Shown here one piece after another: positions 43,685 through 53,126 of a stretch of 64,000 bases of DNA; within the stretch, counting starts at the first letter, position 1; each line of letters begins with the position of its first letter. Location: contig NZ_JBFRXN010000001.1 in assembly GCF_040947875.1 (NCBI RefSeq), positions 248,001 through 312,000 of the forward strand, in the 5' to 3' direction. A program made the position numbers and the translations under genes. This DNA comes from Pseudomonas sp. MYb118 (GTDB lineage: Bacteria; Pseudomonadota; Gammaproteobacteria; Pseudomonadales; Pseudomonadaceae). The notes below the pieces were generated by a model. It was not told the DNA's origin. It saw nothing but the letters and a program-made list of their open reading frames with translations, and did not search any database.

Positions 43685-45295
43685 ATGGACAGTGCAACTG
43701 ATAAAACGCCGGTACGGTCGTTCGTTTTTGACCACTGGCTGCTGCAAAGCGATGGAACGCTGATGCGAGATGGACAGGGAGTCCATGTTCCCCCCAAAGA
43801 GTTGAGTGTGCTGCGTATATTGCTGGCGTCGGCCGGCAAGGTGATCAGCAAGGATCATTTGCTCGACAGTGTGTGGGCCGACGCCGACGCGGCCGAAGAG
43901 TCATTGACCCGTTGCATTTACGTCTTGCGCAAATTGCTCAAGGACAACAAGGATTTCATCACCACGGTGTACGGTCAGGGCTACCGGTTCACCTGCCCGG
44001 TGGTCGGGCTCGCCGAGCAGGCACCGGTCACGGTGTCGTCGCTGGCCGTCCTGCCGTTTCGCGGTGTCGACGAGCCCCAGGCGCTGGATTTGCAGGATGC
44101 CATGATCCGTCAGTTGAGCACGGCCTTCGGCGAAACCCTTCGGGTTGTCCCGGCGGGCCTGATGGCGGGCCATGCCCAGCCGTTCGATGCGCAATGCCTG
44201 GTCGAGCGCTTGATGCCGGACTTTTATCTGGCTGGCCGACATATCCACCAGGACCAGGACCGGCAATGGTCGGTCGAACTGATTCGCGGCAGCGATCACC
44301 TGCTGCTGCACACCCAGGTGTTGTCTGGCGTTGATCCGGGGGAGGCCCTGGCGGCCTTGACCTGCCTGGTTGCGCAACGCCTGCCGGGGTTGCGCCCTGG
44401 CACGAACAGCTGTGCTTCCTACCCGGCGCTGGTGGCGTACCTCAACGGTTTATGCAGCGTGCAGCGCTACACCCCGCAAAGCCTGCGCGATGCCCAGGTG
44501 CAATTTCGCCACAGCCTGCAACTGGATGATCGTTATGTGCCGGCCTGGTGCGGCCTGGTGGATGTCTGGCTGGGGCAGGCGATGCTCGGCCTGTGTGATT
44601 CGGCGCAGGCGGTCGATGAAGCGCACGCGGCGGTGGCCAGGGCCTTGTCGCTCGACCCCGGTAATACGCCGGCCATCGCACGCCTCGCGTTGCTGACCAG
44701 CCTGCGAGGTTGTGAGGAAGCGGCGCAGGCGCTGTTCCGCCGCTGTCTGTTGACGGCCGATCAGGCCGATGTGCACTACCTGCATGCGTGGCACCACTGG
44801 TTCTGGCAGCGCAATGGCCGGGCCGTGCAAAGCCTCGACCAGTGCCTGCGCCAGGACTCGAACTGCGTGGCAGCGAAATTGCTGCGTGTTCGTATCGCCC
44901 TGGAGAGTGACCCGGAGGACGCCATGCTGATGGCGCGCCAGACCTTGCAGCACGGTGCCGGTGGCCATCCGTTGCTGGTCATTCTGCATGCGGTGGTGCT
45001 GGCCTATTTCCAGCAGCACGCGCAGGCCTGGCACGAACTGGACCTGGTCGGCCTGAGCGATAGTGCGGTCGGTGAACTGGGACAGGTTGCCTGGAACGTG
45101 GTGTTCGGTGCCGACCCGTTAACCGCCCGGGATCAATATGACCATTGGTTGCAACTGGCCCGGCATCGTTGCACCTCCAGCGGATCAGCATTGCCCGAAG
45201 GGGACCGGATCAGCCCGCTGTGGAGGACGCTGCATCGAGCCGCGCCGGACATCGGACATGCGCTGGCCGTGGCCGGCGACCGGTGCCTGGCGTAA
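43685..45295 (+). CDS. hilA: HilA-like T3SS transcription activator
   Basis: 536 residues. The N-terminal OmpR/ToxR-type winged helix (about 10-105: VHVPPKELSVLRILLASAGK, SLTRCIYVLRKLLKDNKDF, TVYGQGYRFTCPV) is followed by a long TPR-like region (about 240-460, SLQLDDRYVPAWCGLVDVWL) with no receiver domain. This is the architecture of Salmonella HilA (about 550 residues) and it sits just before prgH. HilC and HilD, which drive hilA in Salmonella, are absent. I see no clear terminator in the 220-base gap before it. Confidence 0.88.
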   Translation: MDSATDKTPVRSFVFDHWLLQSDGTLMRDGQGVHVPPKELSVLRILLASAGKVISKDHLLDSVWADADAAEESLTRCIYVLRKLLKDNKDFITTVYGQGYRFTCPVVGLAEQAPVTVSSLAVLPFRGVDEPQALDLQDAMIRQLSTAFGETLRVVPAGLMAGHAQPFDAQCLVERLMPDFYLAGRHIHQDQDRQWSVELIRGSDHLLLHTQVLSGVDPGEALAALTCLVAQRLPGLRPGTNSCASYPALVAYLNGLCSVQRYTPQSLRDAQVQFRHSLQLDDRYVPAWCGLVDVWLGQAMLGLCDSAQAVDEAHAAVARALSLDPGNTPAIARLALLTSLRGCEEAAQALFRRCLLTADQADVHYLHAWHHWFWQRNGRAVQSLDQCLRQDSNCVAAKLLRVRIALESDPEDAMLMARQTLQHGAGGHPLLVILHAVVLAYFQQHAQAWHELDLVGLSDSAVGELGQVAWNVVFGADPLTARDQYDHWLQLARHRCTSSGSALPEGDRISPLWRTLHRAAPDIGHALAVAGDRCLA

Positions 45296-45415
45296 GCCGA
45301 TGAACGCCCTGCGCCGATTCTGATGTCGATCGAAGGCGATCGGCAGATTTCGATCAGGAACTTCAGGCGCGACGCTCCTAGCATGCAAGCTCATTCAACG
45401 CCTGGAGCGTGATCG

Positions 45416-46585
45416 GTGACAGAGTCCTCAGTGCGACCCCTGCAACCCTGCATCTTGCGCATATTCAACGGTCCGCTCCGGGGCTGCGAGTTTGCGCTCG
45501 ACCAGGCACGCACTCTGTTCATCGTCGCGCCGCTGGAATTGCTGGGTACGCAAGCCCAGGCCATGAGTATCCCCGAAGACGCGATCTTCGTGCCTCTGGA
45601 GCAGGGCGGTCGTAACTTCGAAGTGTTACTGGACGACGACCCTGGCGGTGTGACCTTGCGTCTGTTGGGCGAACCTGCGCAAACCCTCGACTGCCCGTTG
45701 CAGCAACTGATGCACGCCGGGGGCCTTCAGGTTGCCCTGCGCTACGCCGATCAGTGCTGGGCGCCGCCGCTGTTGGACCTGCCCGATGTGCCGCCGGTCG
45801 AAGTGACAGGCCGAAACCGCTGGCCGGTCAAACCGCTCGCCTGGGTGGGCGCCGGATTGCTGATGGTGGTGGCGCTGGTGGCGTCCACAGGCTTCTGGCC
45901 GCAGCCAGCGCCGGTACCGGAACAGGATGTCCGCAGACTGATCGGCGATAGCCCGGACACTGTCGCGGTGGTGCAGGGACGAGATCAGAGGCTGTACGTG
46001 TTCGTCGCCTCCGAGCGGGACGCCGGGTGGAGCCGGCAGGTGTTGATGCGCCATCAGGCGAAGGGCCGGGTGCTGGTGCTCGATCAGGAACGTCGACGCC
46101 TGGAAAACCTGTTGGTCGACCACGACCCGCAACTGGCCTGGCACGCCCTGGACCTCAAGGACCCGGCGATGCCACGGTTGCTGCTCAGTGCACAGCGCCA
46201 TCCGCTCACTGCGCAACGACAGGCACAACTGTTCGACGCCGTGCTCGAGGCGGCGCCCTATGCCCGCGAAGTCGCGGTGCAGGTGCAGGATGACAACCTG
46301 CTCGCCGACCTCGCCGAGCAGGGCTTGCGTCGCCTCGCGCTGACGTACAGCCGGGTCGGCAACGCCGACAGTGTGACCTTCGCCATCGGCGCCAATCTGC
46401 AGGACGCCGAGCTGGCGACGGCTCGCCAGTATGTCGACGCGTTTCATCGGCAGTGGGGTGATCGCTACGTGCACTTCGCTGTCGAGCTCAAGGATGACGC
46501 GCTCAAGGGCAAGTCATTTCAAACCGGCCCTCGGGGCTACATCAAGACGACCTCGTCGTCATGGCATTTTCCCAAGCAACTATAG
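45416..46585 (+). CDS. prgH: T3SS inner-membrane ring protein PrgH (SctD)
   Basis: 389 residues with an FHA-like cytoplasmic N-terminus (about 10-120), one membrane helix (about 140-161, AWVGAGLLMVVALVASTGFW) and a periplasmic ring-building domain. The start is GTG at 45416 with TGGAG upstream. The C-terminus (GYIKTTSSSWHFPKQL) ends 10 bases before prgI. It forms the outer of the two inner-membrane rings. Confidence 0.9.
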   Translation: MTESSVRPLQPCILRIFNGPLRGCEFALDQARTLFIVAPLELLGTQAQAMSIPEDAIFVPLEQGGRNFEVLLDDDPGGVTLRLLGEPAQTLDCPLQQLMHAGGLQVALRYADQCWAPPLLDLPDVPPVEVTGRNRWPVKPLAWVGAGLLMVVALVASTGFWPQPAPVPEQDVRRLIGDSPDTVAVVQGRDQRLYVFVASERDAGWSRQVLMRHQAKGRVLVLDQERRRLENLLVDHDPQLAWHALDLKDPAMPRLLLSAQRHPLTAQRQAQLFDAVLEAAPYAREVAVQVQDDNLLADLAEQGLRRLALTYSRVGNADSVTFAIGANLQDAELATARQYVDAFHRQWGDRYVHFAVELKDDALKGKSFQTGPRGYIKTTSSSWHFPKQL

Positions 46586-46595
46586 GAGGTGACCT

Positions 46596-46856
46596 ATGTC
46601 CGGTGTGGGTATAGGAGTCAGTTTTGTCGGTGATTTTCTCGGCCGACAAGGGCGTGCGTTCGAAACCGGCGCGACCAGTCTCAAGACGGCCCTGGACAAG
46701 GCCTTGAAGGACCTGGGCGATGACGCGTCCGATCCCGGAAAGCTGGCCGCGTACCAGGCGGCCTTCTCGTCCTACACGGTGTTTCGTAACGCCCAGACCA
46801 GCACGGTGAAGGGCTTCAAGGACATCGACATGGCGATCATCCAGGCTGCTCGATGA
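46596..46856 (+). CDS. prgI: T3SS needle subunit PrgI (SctF)
   Basis: 86 residues, a helical hairpin with a PxxP-like turn (DDASDPGKLAAYQAAFSSYT) and C-terminal TVKGFKDIDMAIIQAAR. This is typical of PrgI/MxiH. A strong AGGAGG precedes the ATG, fitting its high expression. A perfect hairpin follows the gene. Confidence 0.93.
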   Translation: MSGVGIGVSFVGDFLGRQGRAFETGATSLKTALDKALKDLGDDASDPGKLAAYQAAFSSYTVFRNAQTSTVKGFKDIDMAIIQAAR

Positions 46857-46868
46857 TCGAGTCCCCAC

Positions 46869-46892
46869 GGCCATCGCCATCCGGCGATGGCC
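46869..46892 (+). promoter_or_regulatory. Perfect 10-bp stem-loop between prgI and prgJ
   Basis: GGCCATCGCC (46869-46878) and GGCGATGGCC (46883-46892) enclose ATCC. No T-run follows (ACTTTC), so it is more like an mRNA stabiliser or partial attenuator than a full terminator. It would favour needle over rod subunit. Confidence 0.7.
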
Positions 46893-46911
46893 ACTTTCAC
46901 GAGAACACGAC

Positions 46912-47220
46912 ATGACGATCCAGAGCGTATCTCCTTCGCTGGCCAGCGCCGTGGCTGTGGCGCCGTTGCGCAACCCCCAGGAAGGCCCGGTGGTGTCCCT
47001 CGAACAGCGGCTGATCGAAGCCTTTGCCCGTTCCTCGGTGGACAGCGCGCAGGATGTCGGGGCGATCGAGCGACTGACCAACAGCCCCGAAATCACCAGC
47101 CCCGAAGTGCTGGCGCAATTGCAGGAACAGATGGGGCAATACAACGTAGACATCAATTTGCTCAACGTGCTGGTGCGTAAGGCGGTGAGCACGGCCGAAA
47201 CCCTGTTGCGCGCCTCATGA
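46912..47220 (+). CDS. prgJ: T3SS inner-rod protein PrgJ (SctI)
   Basis: 102 residues. The C-terminal region (QLQEQMGQYNVDINLLNVLV, RKAVSTAETLLRAS) matches the rod/needle-family helix. It follows prgI and overlaps prgK by ATGA. Confidence 0.9.
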   Translation: MTIQSVSPSLASAVAVAPLRNPQEGPVVSLEQRLIEAFARSSVDSAQDVGAIERLTNSPEITSPEVLAQLQEQMGQYNVDINLLNVLVRKAVSTAETLLRAS

Positions 47221-47924
47221 AAGCGAGTGTGCTGCTGATATTGCTGTGCGTGGCGTTGCTGGGTTGCCGCCAGCCGAGTCTGTTGGAAGGGCTGGACCAG
47301 CAGCAGGCCAATGAAGTGCTGGCGGTGCTGCAACGCAACAACATCGCGGCGACCAAAGTCGACTCGGGCAAGGCCGGCTATGCGGTGAAGATCAATCAGG
47401 TGGATTTTTCCGCCGCGGTCGATTTGCTCAACCTCTATTCGTTGCCTTCCAGGCCACGGCTGCAAGTGGCCGACATGTTTCCCGCCGATGCACTGGTCGC
47501 CTCGCCCCGAGCGGAAAAAGCCCGGCTCTACTCGGCACTGGAGCAGCGCCTGGAACAGTCCGTTGGCGTGCTCGAAGGCGTGGTTTCGGCGCGGGTGCAT
47601 GTCAGCTATGACGTGGATGCCGGCGAAGGCGGGCGCAAGGCCGCGCCCATCCACCTGGCGGTTGTCGCTGTGCATGAGCGCGACGTCGAGCCGCAGTTGC
47701 TGATTGGCGACATCAAGCGTTTTCTCAAGAACAGTTTTGCCGCGGTCGAATACGAAAACATCTCGGTGGTTCTGTCGGCGCGCTCGCCTACCCAGCACGT
47801 TGCGCCGTCCATGCCGGCGACGCCTGCGGATTCGCCCTGGGCCTGGCTGCCGGCGCCGTTGTTCGTCCTGTTGGCCGGCGGCGCCCTGGCGAGCTATCGA
47901 ATGAAAAAAAGGCGGGCGGTGTAA
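47217..47924 (+). CDS. prgK: T3SS inner-ring lipoprotein PrgK (SctJ)
   Basis: 235 residues. A lipoprotein signal ends in LLGC with Cys17 as the lipidated residue. Two ring-building domains follow (LDQQQANEVLAVLQRNNIAA; EQRLEQSVGVLEGVVSARVH) and a C-terminal membrane helix (about 207-226) ends in a basic tail. It is a YscJ/FliF-family protein pairing with PrgH. Confidence 0.95.
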   Translation: MKASVLLILLCVALLGCRQPSLLEGLDQQQANEVLAVLQRNNIAATKVDSGKAGYAVKINQVDFSAAVDLLNLYSLPSRPRLQVADMFPADALVASPRAEKARLYSALEQRLEQSVGVLEGVVSARVHVSYDVDAGEGGRKAAPIHLAVVAVHERDVEPQLLIGDIKRFLKNSFAAVEYENISVVLSARSPTQHVAPSMPATPADSPWAWLPAPLFVLLAGGALASYRMKKRRAV

Positions 47925-48481
47925 TGGCATGCGCTGAACGTCTGCGGCAGATTCTCGGTGAACCGCTGGAGTATCTGCACCCACAGCGCCTGGAGCTGCC
48001 GCCCGGGTTCGACAACCCTGGCGTCCGGTGTGCGCTCAATCGAATTCTGCTGGAAGGGTCGGACCCGTCTGCTCCCTGGCCGTGCAATGGCGTAGCGCAG
48101 CAGTGGATCCGGCAATGGCGGCAACTGCCTTACATCGCCAGGCTCATGGGGGCCTGGCGGCTGTTTCCACAACTGGCGCGCGGCGGGGCCTTGCAGCGCC
48201 TGCCGGCTTCATTGCTTCAATTCGCCGGATGCCGTCCCGCGCCCCGCGCCTGCCTGCCGCTGGAGCGATCCTGCGCGCCACTGCAACTGGTTGATGCCGC
48301 GGGTTACCACGTACTGGTGGGCTTGTCCGGATTTGTCTCGTCGCCGTTGCTGGAACGGCTGCGCCTGCAATTCGCTGCGGATGTGATCGACCGGCAGGCG
48401 CAGTGGCCGCTGGCGGCAGCCGATACCACTCTGTTTTTTCTGGCGGTGCAGCATGCTCGACACTATCCGAACCCTCAGTGA
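47924..48481 (+). CDS. orgA: T3SS sorting-platform adaptor OrgA (SctK)
   Basis: 185 residues of the OrgA/MxiK type (LEYLHPQRLELPPGFDNPGV near 15-35, LPYIARLMGAWRLFPQLARG near 66-86). It links the C-ring pods to the inner-membrane ring. It overlaps prgK by one base and orgB by 29. Assigned by position and these blocks. Confidence 0.82.
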   Translation: MACAERLRQILGEPLEYLHPQRLELPPGFDNPGVRCALNRILLEGSDPSAPWPCNGVAQQWIRQWRQLPYIARLMGAWRLFPQLARGGALQRLPASLLQFAGCRPAPRACLPLERSCAPLQLVDAAGYHVLVGLSGFVSSPLLERLRLQFAADVIDRQAQWPLAAADTTLFFLAVQHARHYPNPQ

Positions 48482-49139
48482 CCTGCCGGCATCGCAGGAT
48501 GCGCGGGTGGCGGCGCCAGACCTGGCCGCCATGCGCCAGCGTCGCGCGTTGCAGCAACAGGCCCGACGTGGGGCGAAGGCGTGTGTCAGGCAGGCACAGG
48601 CGGAAGCCGAAGCGATTCGCGCGCAGGCGTTCCAGCAAGGTTATGCCAGCGGCATGGTCCGCGCCGCGCAAGACCTGGCGAACGGCTTGCTCGAATCACG
48701 GACGCTCGGGCTGCAACTGCACGAAGACCTGGTGCGCGCCGCCCGGCAGTTGCTGAGCGACGTGCTGGTGCGTACCGAATGGCTGGATGAAATGCTCGAA
48801 CGCTGGTTGGCGCAGCGAGCCGATTGCGCGGCACCGTTGCAGGTGTTGCTGCCTGGGCGCTGCAAACCCCAGGGAGCGGCGTTGCGCCAGCGTTTGCAGG
48901 GGCTGTGGTCAGGGGCGTTGATCCTCGACTATGCACCTGAGGAACGCTACGTGTTTCGTTTGGCCGACCAGTTGCTCGAATTCGATATCGGCGCGACCTG
49001 TCAGCGCCTGGAACCCCTGTTGCTGGCGCGGCTGGCGAATTTGCCCGAAGCGGTTCGAACCCTCGATGAGGCTTCGATCGGGCAGTTGCGCGAGTTGTGT
49101 TCGCAATGGGCTGCGCCCTGCAAGGAGAAGACTGCATGA
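48453..49139 (+). CDS. orgB: T3SS ATPase stator OrgB (SctL)
   Basis: 228 residues of the FliH/YscL type. An Ala/Gln/Arg-rich helix (about 25-75, ARRGAKACVRQAQAEAEAIR) leads into a C-terminal domain with APEERYVFRLADQLLEFDIG near 150-170. It holds the ATPase InvC to the sorting platform. Confidence 0.85.
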   Translation: MLDTIRTLSDLPASQDARVAAPDLAAMRQRRALQQQARRGAKACVRQAQAEAEAIRAQAFQQGYASGMVRAAQDLANGLLESRTLGLQLHEDLVRAARQLLSDVLVRTEWLDEMLERWLAQRADCAAPLQVLLPGRCKPQGAALRQRLQGLWSGALILDYAPEERYVFRLADQLLEFDIGATCQRLEPLLLARLANLPEAVRTLDEASIGQLRELCSQWAAPCKEKTA

Positions 49140-49576
49140 AGATCGAAACACTGATGAACGCTCACCGTATGGCATCGACGCCGGCGGTCGAGTCCCTGGA
49201 GTCGCGGCTGTTGCAGGCGGCAGCCAACAAAACGACGACCCACATCGACACGCCTGCCGACCCCGGCTTCGAAGGGGTGTATCGACGGCTGCTGAACATG
49301 AAGGGGCAGGGCGCCAAGGCGCTGTACGCGTTCCTCAGGACATTGCCCGGTGAAGATCGCAGCACGGCGATGTACCCCACTGCGCAGGCCTTGATGAACG
49401 TGACGCAGCAGTTACTGCTCCGATTGAAAGACGACGAACTGGCAGACTCGTCGCTTTACCGGGAAGTCAAAGGCGCCAATGGCCTGGCTTTCAACATGAC
49501 GCTGTTTGTCGCTGACCATGCCCGCGAGGTGTTTCGGCCGCTGGATGACGAGGCGCTGGAAAAACACCAATGGTGA
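49136..49576 (+). CDS. Unrecognised last gene of the T3SS operon (position of orgC)
   Basis: 146 residues (MKIETLMNAHRMASTPAVES start; KGQGAKALYAFLRTLPGEDR near 59-78; NMTLFVADHAREVFRPLDDE near the end). No domain recognised, no signal peptide, no membrane segment; predicted mainly helical. The ATG overlaps the orgB stop (ATGA), so it is translated with the apparatus genes. In Salmonella orgC, a secreted protein that promotes needle assembly, holds this position; sequence similarity could not be tested. It could equally be a chaperone or an effector. Confidence 0.75.
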   Translation: MKIETLMNAHRMASTPAVESLESRLLQAAANKTTTHIDTPADPGFEGVYRRLLNMKGQGAKALYAFLRTLPGEDRSTAMYPTAQALMNVTQQLLLRLKDDELADSSLYREVKGANGLAFNMTLFVADHAREVFRPLDDEALEKHQW

Positions 49577-49661
49577 TGCCGTCCGACTGCCTGTACGCCG
49601 TTCAGGGCAGGGACCATGCGGCCTCGGGAGACTGTGGTTCCTTGAGTCAGGCAACCCCGGC

Positions 49662-49667
49662 TATAAT
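49662..49667 (+). promoter_or_regulatory. -10 element (TATAAT) of pyrD
   Basis: A perfect TATAAT lies 39 bases before the pyrD ATG. No good -35 stands at 17 bases (TCCTTG). This is the first housekeeping-type promoter after the T3SS. Confidence 0.5.
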
Positions 49668-49705
49668 CGCCGACACTTTTCATAGCCCAGAGTCAAAATC
49701 AGCCC

Positions 49706-50725
49706 ATGTACTCCCTGGCCCGTCAGCTGTTGTTCAAACTTTCCCCGGAAACCTCCCACGATCTGTCCCTCGACCTGATCGGTGCGGGCGGACGTTTGGG
49801 CCTCAACGGCTTGCTGTGCAAGACGCCGGCGCACTTGCCGGTGAATGTCATGGGCCTGGACTTCCCGAACCCGGTCGGCCTGGCGGCGGGCCTGGACAAG
49901 AACGGCGCGGCCATCGACGGTTTCTCCCAGCTGGGTTTCGGCTTCGTCGAAATCGGCACCATCACGCCGCGGCCGCAGCCGGGCAACCCGAAACCGCGGA
50001 TCTTCCGCCTGCCGGAAGCCGAGGCGATCATCAACCGCATGGGCTTCAACAACCTGGGCGTCGATCACCTGCTGGCCCGCGTCAGCGCGGCCAAATACAA
50101 GGGTGTGCTGGGCATCAACATCGGCAAGAACTTCGACACACCGGTCGAACGTGCGGTCGATGACTACCTGATCTGCCTGGACAAGGTCTATGCCCACGCC
50201 AGCTATGTGACCGTCAACGTCAGCTCGCCCAATACTCCGGGCCTGCGCAGCCTGCAATTTGGTGATTCGCTCAAGCAATTGCTGGCCGACCTGGCCACGC
50301 GCCGGGCGGAACTGGCGCTGCGTCACGGCAAGCACGTGCCGCTGGCGATCAAGATCGCCCCGGACATGTCGGATGAAGAAACCGCTCAGGTAGCCCAGGC
50401 GCTGCTCGAAACCGGGATGGACGCGGTGATCGCCACCAACACCACCCTGAGCCGTGTCGGCGTCGAAGGCATGGAGCACGGCGACGAGGCGGGCGGCCTG
50501 TCCGGCGCACCGGTACGCGACAAGAGCACCCACACCGTGAAGGTCCTGGCGGCCGAGCTGGCGGGTCGCTTGCCGATCATCGCCGTGGGCGGCATCACCG
50601 AAGGCAAACACGCCGCCGAGAAAATCGCCGCCGGCGCGAGCCTGGTGCAGATCTACTCCGGCTTCATCTACAAAGGCCCGGCCTTGATCCGCGAGTCGGT
50701 GGATGCGATTGCGGCGTTGCGCTGA
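49706..50725 (+). CDS. pyrD: Dihydroorotate dehydrogenase (quinone), class 2
   Basis: Oxidises dihydroorotate to orotate in pyrimidine synthesis, coupled to quinone. The 339-residue protein has the class-2 N-terminal helix pair, [18 protein letters not shown] near 53-70, [26 protein letters not shown] region near 75-100, [15 protein letters not shown] near 170-185 with the catalytic Ser, and [10 protein letters not shown] near 290. Core metabolism resumes here after the T3SS. Confidence 0.97.
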   Translation: MYSLARQLLFKLSPETSHDLSLDLIGAGGRLGLNGLLCKTPAHLPVNVMGLDFPNPVGLAAGLDKNGAAIDGFSQLGFGFVEIGTITPRPQPGNPKPRIFRLPEAEAIINRMGFNNLGVDHLLARVSAAKYKGVLGINIGKNFDTPVERAVDDYLICLDKVYAHASYVTVNVSSPNTPGLRSLQFGDSLKQLLADLATRRAELALRHGKHVPLAIKIAPDMSDEETAQVAQALLETGMDAVIATNTTLSRVGVEGMEHGDEAGGLSGAPVRDKSTHTVKVLAAELAGRLPIIAVGGITEGKHAAEKIAAGASLVQIYSGFIYKGPALIRESVDAIAALR

Positions 50726-50756
50726 CCCGTTGCCCCTGACCTGACCCTTGAAACCC

Positions 50757-50956
50757 CGTAGTGGCCCAGGCATCGCGGGGTATCAGACAGCCCGCGTCAT
50801 CGTTAACGACCATCGCGAGCAGGCTCGCTCCCACAGAAGATCAAAAGCGTTACGCAATCCCCTGTAGGAGCGAGCTTGCTCGCGATGGTGGCCCAGGCAG
50901 CGTGGGGCATCAGACAGCTCGCGTCATCGTTGACGACCATCGCGAGCAAGCCCGCT
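50757..50956. repeat. Left part of a tandem REPIN array, ending at the IS insertion point
   Basis: Units contain GTGGCCCAGGC, CATCAGACAGCYCGCGTCAT, CGTTRACGACCATCGCGAGC and a REP. The unit is the reverse complement of the one at 16250-16711 in its spacer. The last unit breaks off at GCAAGCCCGCT (50956), where the IS begins. Confidence 0.9.
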
Positions 50957-50989
50957 TGTGTCTTGATCAGGGAATAAAATCAGAGGTGA

Positions 50990-51131
50990 GAGGGGTGGAT
51001 GGCAAGCTGTGAGTCCGCGGTGCTTGAAGCACGTGTGGGAGCCGAGCTGCCATCCACCTTTCCACTCTGGCCCATAAGCCCGAACAGTTAGACGAGCGCC
51101 ACTCGAATCACAAGCGTGGGCAAAGCCAGAG
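50990..51131 (+). ncRNA. Candidate bridge RNA of the IS110-family element
   Basis: Stem-loop 1: GGTGGATGGC (50994-51003) pairs with GCCATCCACC (51049-51058), extended by AGCT/AGCT past a bulged A. Its loop contains AGTCCGC (51012-51018), matching the left target AGCCCGC with one G-U, and TGTGGGAG (51034-51041), the complement of the right target CTCCCACA. Stem-loop 2: CTCTGGC (51065-51071) pairs with GCCAGAG (51125-51131). Its loop contains ACAGTT (51084-51089), equal to the right end of the element before CT, and CACAAG (51109-51114), the complement of CT plus the left end (CTTGTG). This is the target-loop/donor-loop plan known for IS621. RNA ends are not known. Confidence 0.8.
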
Positions 51132-51152
51132 CACTCTCACTTCTGAGTGTAA

Positions 51153-52082
<930 letters not shown>

Positions 52083-52106
52083 TGAGCGGTATGGGTAAGA
52101 CAGTTG

Positions 52107-52769
52107 CTCCCACAGAAGATCAAAAGCGTTACGCGATCCCCTGTGGGAGCGAGCCTTGCTCGCGATGGTGGCCCAGGCACCGCGGGCATCAGACAGCCCG
52201 CGTCATCGTTAACGACCATCGCGACGGTTCGACGCCTCGACAAGCCCGCTCCCACAATTGATCGGCGCCGTCCTGTAGGAGCGAGCCTTGCTCGCGATGG
52301 TGGCACAGGCACCGCTGGGCATCAGACAGCCCGCGTCATCGTTAACGACCATCGCGACGGTTCGACGCCTCGACAAGCCCGCTCCCACAATTGATCGGCG
52401 CCGTCCTGTAGGAGCGAGCCTTGCTCGCGATGGTAGACCAGGCACCGCTGAGCATCAGACAGCCCAAGTCATCGTTAACGACCATCGCGAGCAGGCTCGC
52501 TCCCACAGAAGATCAAAAGCGTTGCGCGATCCCCTGTGGGAGCGAGCCTTGCTCGCGATGGTAGTCCAGGCACCGCTGGGCATCAGACAGCCCGCGTCAT
52601 CGTTAACGACCATCGCGAGCAAGCCCGCTCCCACAGAAGATCAAAAGCGTTACGCGATCCCCTGTGGGAGCGAGCCTTGCTCGCGATGGTGGCCCAGGCA
52701 CCGCTGGGCATCAGACAGCTCGCGTTATCGTTAACGACCATCGCGAGCAGGCTCGCTCCCACAGGGGAC
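52107..52769. repeat. Right part of the tandem REPIN array
   Basis: About five units of 120-130 bp repeat CTGTGGGAGCGAGCCTTGCT, a GGCCCAGGCACCGCTGGGCA-type hairpin, CATCAGACAGCCCGCGTCAT and a second REP. The joiners are either AGAAGATCAAAAGCGTTACG or AATTGATCGGCGCCGTCCTG. Two units (about 52218 and 52349) carry the insert-bearing REP arm GCGACGGTTCGACGCCTCGA. With the rmf terminator this accounts for the 828-base stretch 52083-52910; I see no gene in it. Confidence 0.9.
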
Positions 52770-52796
52770 AGGGGACAGGCTACAGATCGGTCAGGC

Positions 52797-52824
52797 ATAA
52801 AAAAGGGCTCCTCGAAGGAGCCCC
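52797..52824 (-). terminator. Intrinsic terminator downstream of rmf
   Basis: On the minus strand GGGCTCC pairs with GGAGCCC around TTCGA, followed by T6. It is about 85 bases beyond the rmf stop. Confidence 0.85.
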
Positions 52825-52910
52825 TGGGCCGAAGCCCGCCGCCCGGATGGGGCGTGCGTGGTAAGTCGAAATGTAATTCAGGTTGTCGTGTCGGAATTAG
52901 GTGCCTTGTG

Positions 52911-53126
52911 TCAGCCGACGGCGTGAAGTTCGTTGAGTCTGTGGATACCCGCAGTGCCGGTCATACCGTCCCAGTTGTCGCCGCGTCCTTCTCGCCAGCC
53001 GTTGATCCAGGCTTGGCGTACTGACGGTAGAGTAAAAGGGCAAAGCTCACGGGATTTGCCACCTACGCCATATTGATATCCGCGCAAAAATGCTCTTTCC
53101 AACGGATCACGCTTAAGTCTTCTCAT
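52911..53126 (-). CDS. rmf: Ribosome modulation factor
   Basis: 71 residues, basic, starting MRRLKRDPLERAFLRGYQYG and containing PFTLPSVRQAWINGWREGRG. This is the Rmf signature. It dimerises 70S ribosomes into inactive 100S particles in stationary phase. The pyrD-rmf-rlmL neighbourhood is also found in P. aeruginosa. Confidence 0.95.
   Translation of the reverse strand: MRRLKRDPLERAFLRGYQYGVGGKSRELCPFTLPSVRQAWINGWREGRGDNWDGMTGTAGIHRLNELHAVG

Noticed and set aside
52083..52770. CRISPR array
   Set aside because: Repeats are REP palindromes with conserved spacers in 120-130 bp units. There are no short unique spacers and no cas genes.
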